Shown here piece by piece: positions 61,993-64,000 of a DNA stretch of 64,000 nt; positions within the stretch are counted from its first letter, which is position 1; each line of letters opens with the position of its first letter. The notes beneath the pieces are model-generated. The model saw only the letters and a list, made by a program, of their open reading frames with translations, had not been told where the DNA came from and searched no databases. The translations under genes and the position numbers were made by a program. This DNA is from Dehalococcoides mccartyi CG5 (lineage in GTDB: Bacteria > Chloroflexota > Dehalococcoidia > Dehalococcoidales > Dehalococcoidaceae), in the NCBI RefSeq assembly GCF_000830885.1, contig NZ_CP006951.1, positions 682,001 to 746,000 on the forward strand, read 5' to 3'.

Positions 61993-63282
61993 CTAATCCC
62001 ACTTGCGTTCGTCCAGCATAAGTTTTGTTTCGTTTGCCAGAACACTTGCAGGTACAAATTCTATGTGGTCTGCTTTTAAAAGACACCTGTCCTGAAATTT
62101 TTTATTCAGTTCATCAGACAGCTTTTTAGCATCAAATTCCTTCTCATCATGCACACAGACAAACGTCAGTTCATCCCTGTTTGCCGGGCGGTTTATTTTT
62201 ATCTGGTAACGGACTATTTCAGGAAAAAGCTTAAAGACATCTTCGGTCTGCTTGCCAACCACAAACATGCCCCGTACTTTTACTGCATCACCTACCCGCC
62301 CTATTATGCCGCTGAGTTTATATGCAGTACGTCCGCAGCTGCATTTCTCTTTTTTCAAACAGGACAAATCACCGGTGCCAAAACGCATCAATCCCCAGGT
62401 CTTGTTATTCACCGGAGTAACCACCACTTCACCAACTTCCCCTTCGGGCAGTTGTTTACCTGTTTTGGGGTCTACTATTTCCACTACATATTCATCAGAC
62501 ATAAGGTGCAGGCCGTTTTTTTCTTCGCACTCATAGGCTAGACAACCGCCGGTTTCGGTCACTCCGTACGCCTGAAAAGTCTCTAAACCATAATCTTTTT
62601 CAAGCGTCTTTCGGGTGGAAGATGTAAGCATCTCGCCCGTAAACCAAGCACGTTTAAGATTCAAGTCCTTTTTAACATCCAATCCCATCTCTTCGGCCTT
62701 GCCCAGAAGGCTCAGCAGATAGCTGGGAGTACCTACAAATGCGGTTACTTTCAGCTCCTGAATTGTTTTAATCTGCATCTCGGTATGGCCTGTGCCGGAA
62801 GCAATGGGGGTAGCCCCGCAGTCACGCAATCCTTCGTGGAAAAGTATGCCTGCCGGAGACAGGTGATAGGTAAAGGTGTTTATAACTATATCAGCCTTGC
62901 GGAAACCGGCTGCCCAGAAAGAACGCCCAAACCAGTGAATAGTGCTGGTGTGCAGTGGTTCATAAACAGGACCGGGTGAAATAAATATGCGTTCAATATT
63001 ATCTTCAGGTATCATCAGAAAACCGCCATAAGGCAGGTTTTGTTTCTGCATCTCAATAAGGTCTGCTTTACGAATAATGGGCAACCTCTCCAGATCTTCC
63101 ACTTTGCGTATCAAATCCGGTTTAAGCCCGGCCTTTTGGAAAATCGCTTTGGTTGCTGCCGAATTTTCATATGCGTAGACAGTAGTTTCCTTCAGTCTGT
63201 TATTCAGAAATTCAACCCTTTCGTCAAGCCCCATCGCCTCCAGCTTGTCAAAGTGGTTGTTCTTGCCATTTTCTAAAGCCAT
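61993..63282 (-). CDS. PaaK-like acyl-CoA ligase
   Basis: A 429-residue member of the phenylacetate-CoA ligase/F390 synthetase-like family. The C-terminal parts match: YGVTETGG, MRFGTGDLSCL, CSCGRTAYKL and GRVGDAVKVRGM. The family's P-loop, normally SSGTTG, is replaced by ISPGPVYEP (about 96-104), so ATP use may differ or be lost. It sits inside a Liv-type transporter operon. A role in activating a carboxylic acid imported by that transporter is plausible but unproven. Confidence 0.85.
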   Translation of the reverse strand: MALENGKNNHFDKLEAMGLDERVEFLNNRLKETTVYAYENSAATKAIFQKAGLKPDLIRKVEDLERLPIIRKADLIEMQKQNLPYGGFLMIPEDNIERIFISPGPVYEPLHTSTIHWFGRSFWAAGFRKADIVINTFTYHLSPAGILFHEGLRDCGATPIASGTGHTEMQIKTIQELKVTAFVGTPSYLLSLLGKAEEMGLDVKKDLNLKRAWFTGEMLTSSTRKTLEKDYGLETFQAYGVTETGGCLAYECEEKNGLHLMSDEYVVEIVDPKTGKQLPEGEVGEVVVTPVNNKTWGLMRFGTGDLSCLKKEKCSCGRTAYKLSGIIGRVGDAVKVRGMFVVGKQTEDVFKLFPEIVRYQIKINRPANRDELTFVCVHDEKEFDAKKLSDELNKKFQDRCLLKADHIEFVPASVLANETKLMLDERKWD

Positions 63283-64000
63283 CTTTTACGCCTCTTGTAA
63301 TGTTTGACCTCACGATAGCTTTTTTTAGCGCCCACCGTGGAAAGCCCCATATAAAATTCCTTAACATCCTCGTTATTGGTTAAAAACGAAGTATCCCCAT
63401 CCAGCACTATTCGCCCGTTTTCCAGCACGTAGCCATAATGGGCAATGGATAGGGCAACTTTTACATTTTGCTCAACCAGTAGTACGGACGTGCCCTGTTC
63501 TTCGTTAAATCTTTTGATAATGCCGAATATCTCTTTGACCATAAGCGGTGCCAAACCAAGTGAAGGCTCATCCAGCATCATCAGTTTGGGGCGTGCCATC
63601 ATGGCACGCCCGATAACCAACATTTGCTGTTCCCCGCCGGAAAGATATCCGGCTGTATTATGCTGAACATGTTTCAGGCGGGGGAAATATTCATATACCA
63701 TAGATAAATCCGGTTTAATATTCTGCCGATCTTTCCGGTTAAAAGCCCCTACAATCAGGTTCTCCTCGGTGGTAAGGTGCTCAAAAACATGTCGGCCTTC
63801 CAAAGCCTGAACTATACCCAGCTTGCCGATAGCTTCCGGATTTTTTTTCTCAATCCGCGTGCCGTCCCACTCTATATTGCCGTCTGTGACCAGCCCTTCT
63901 TCAGTGTGCAGCAGGCCGGAAATAGCTTTGAGTGTGGTGGTTTTACCGGCACCGTTGCCACCCAGCAAAGCCACAATAGACTTCTCCGGCACTTCCAGCG
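63273..64000 (-). CDS. livF: Branched-chain amino-acid-type ABC ATPase (LivF), 5' end outside window
   Basis: The 3' part of a LivF-type ATPase. The first codons lie past base 64000; the frame reads ..LEVPEKSIVALLGGNGAGKTT with Walker A at GGNGAGKTT. The signature is LSGGEQQM and Walker B LMMLDEPSLGLAP. The tail (LEVKEFYMGL-like) is normal. The ligase gene overlaps its end by 10 bases, so the two are translationally coupled. Confidence 0.93.
   Translation of the reverse strand, partial: LEVPEKSIVALLGGNGAGKTTTLKAISGLLHTEEGLVTDGNIEWDGTRIEKKNPEAIGKLGIVQALEGRHVFEHLTTEENLIVGAFNRKDRQNIKPDLSMVYEYFPRLKHVQHNTAGYLSGGEQQMLVIGRAMMARPKLMMLDEPSLGLAPLMVKEIFGIIKRFNEEQGTSVLLVEQNVKVALSIAHYGYVLENGRIVLDGDTSFLTNNEDVKEFYMGLSTVGAKKSYREVKHYKRRKRWL

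Noticed and set aside
1-64000. CRISPR arrays, insertion sequences, prophage or rRNA
   Set aside because: I saw no direct-repeat arrays, transposase or integrase motifs, phage genes or rRNA sequence in the window.

Overview
The window is chromosomal DNA from an anaerobic bacterium that I read as a Dehalococcoides-type member of the Chloroflexota. The evidence is indirect but consistent: an eleven-gene complex I operon with no nuoE, nuoF or nuoG, a separate Ech-type [NiFe] hydrogenase operon, the anaerobe-type homocysteine gene set, a lone adenosylcobyric acid synthase, and compact operons with little mobile DNA. I see no rRNA, insertion sequence, prophage or CRISPR array. Coding density is high, and several promoters with near-consensus -35/-10 boxes can be read directly.

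Layout. 1-2035: end of purB and purC. 2108-7743 (minus): histidine operon hisZ-hisG-hisD-hisC-hisB, in which hisG is a tandem double-length gene. 7884-12626: NfeD/slipin pair, birA, a stand-alone LigD-type phosphoesterase and a NatAB-like exporter. 12773-16751: tRNA-Gly, two tandem small paralogues, a MacB-like ABC exporter and hemW. 16815-18632: lepA. 18772-27860: nine-gene Ech hydrogenase operon with an inserted NuoE/F/G-like module and a NuoC/GltD-like fusion. 27942-33047: epmA and efp (minus), then marR and an MMPL/RND exporter (plus). 33093-34578: XRE regulator, tRNA-Lys and a winged-helix regulator. 34616-37603: a leader with a 23-codon micro-ORF ahead of an ArsB/NhaD-like permease, then an MFS transporter. 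37753-42708: M29 aminopeptidase, phosphoribosyltransferase, ferritin-like protein, an unknown protein and two PAC2-family proteins. 42925-45971 (minus): two small unknowns and the three-gene homocysteine cluster. 46192-47274: pilT. 47557-57408: nuoABCDHIJKLMN. 57419-60892: tatD, nth, cobQ and a thioesterase. 60900-64000 (minus): livG, a Cys-rich small protein, a PaaK-like ligase and the 3' part of livF.

How it fits together. The main theme is energy conservation. There are two membrane proton-pumping complexes of common ancestry. Complex I lacks its usual NADH-input arm. The Ech operon carries NuoE/NuoF/NuoG-like proteins plus a flavoprotein fusion whose own pyridine-nucleotide domain appears to be missing. 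Together they suggest a hydrogenase wired to a nucleotide-oxidising, possibly bifurcating, flavin module. Supporting themes are amino-acid synthesis (histidine; homocysteine from aspartate semialdehyde), translation factors (EF4, EF-P with EpmA) and small-molecule export.

The items I would look at first are the Ech/diaphorase operon and its truncated GltD-like fusion, the double HisG whose halves have lost different active-site motifs, the structured leader at 34616-34942, and the tandem small proteins at 12873-13350. No database search was possible; assignments rest on motifs, length, gene order and general family knowledge.
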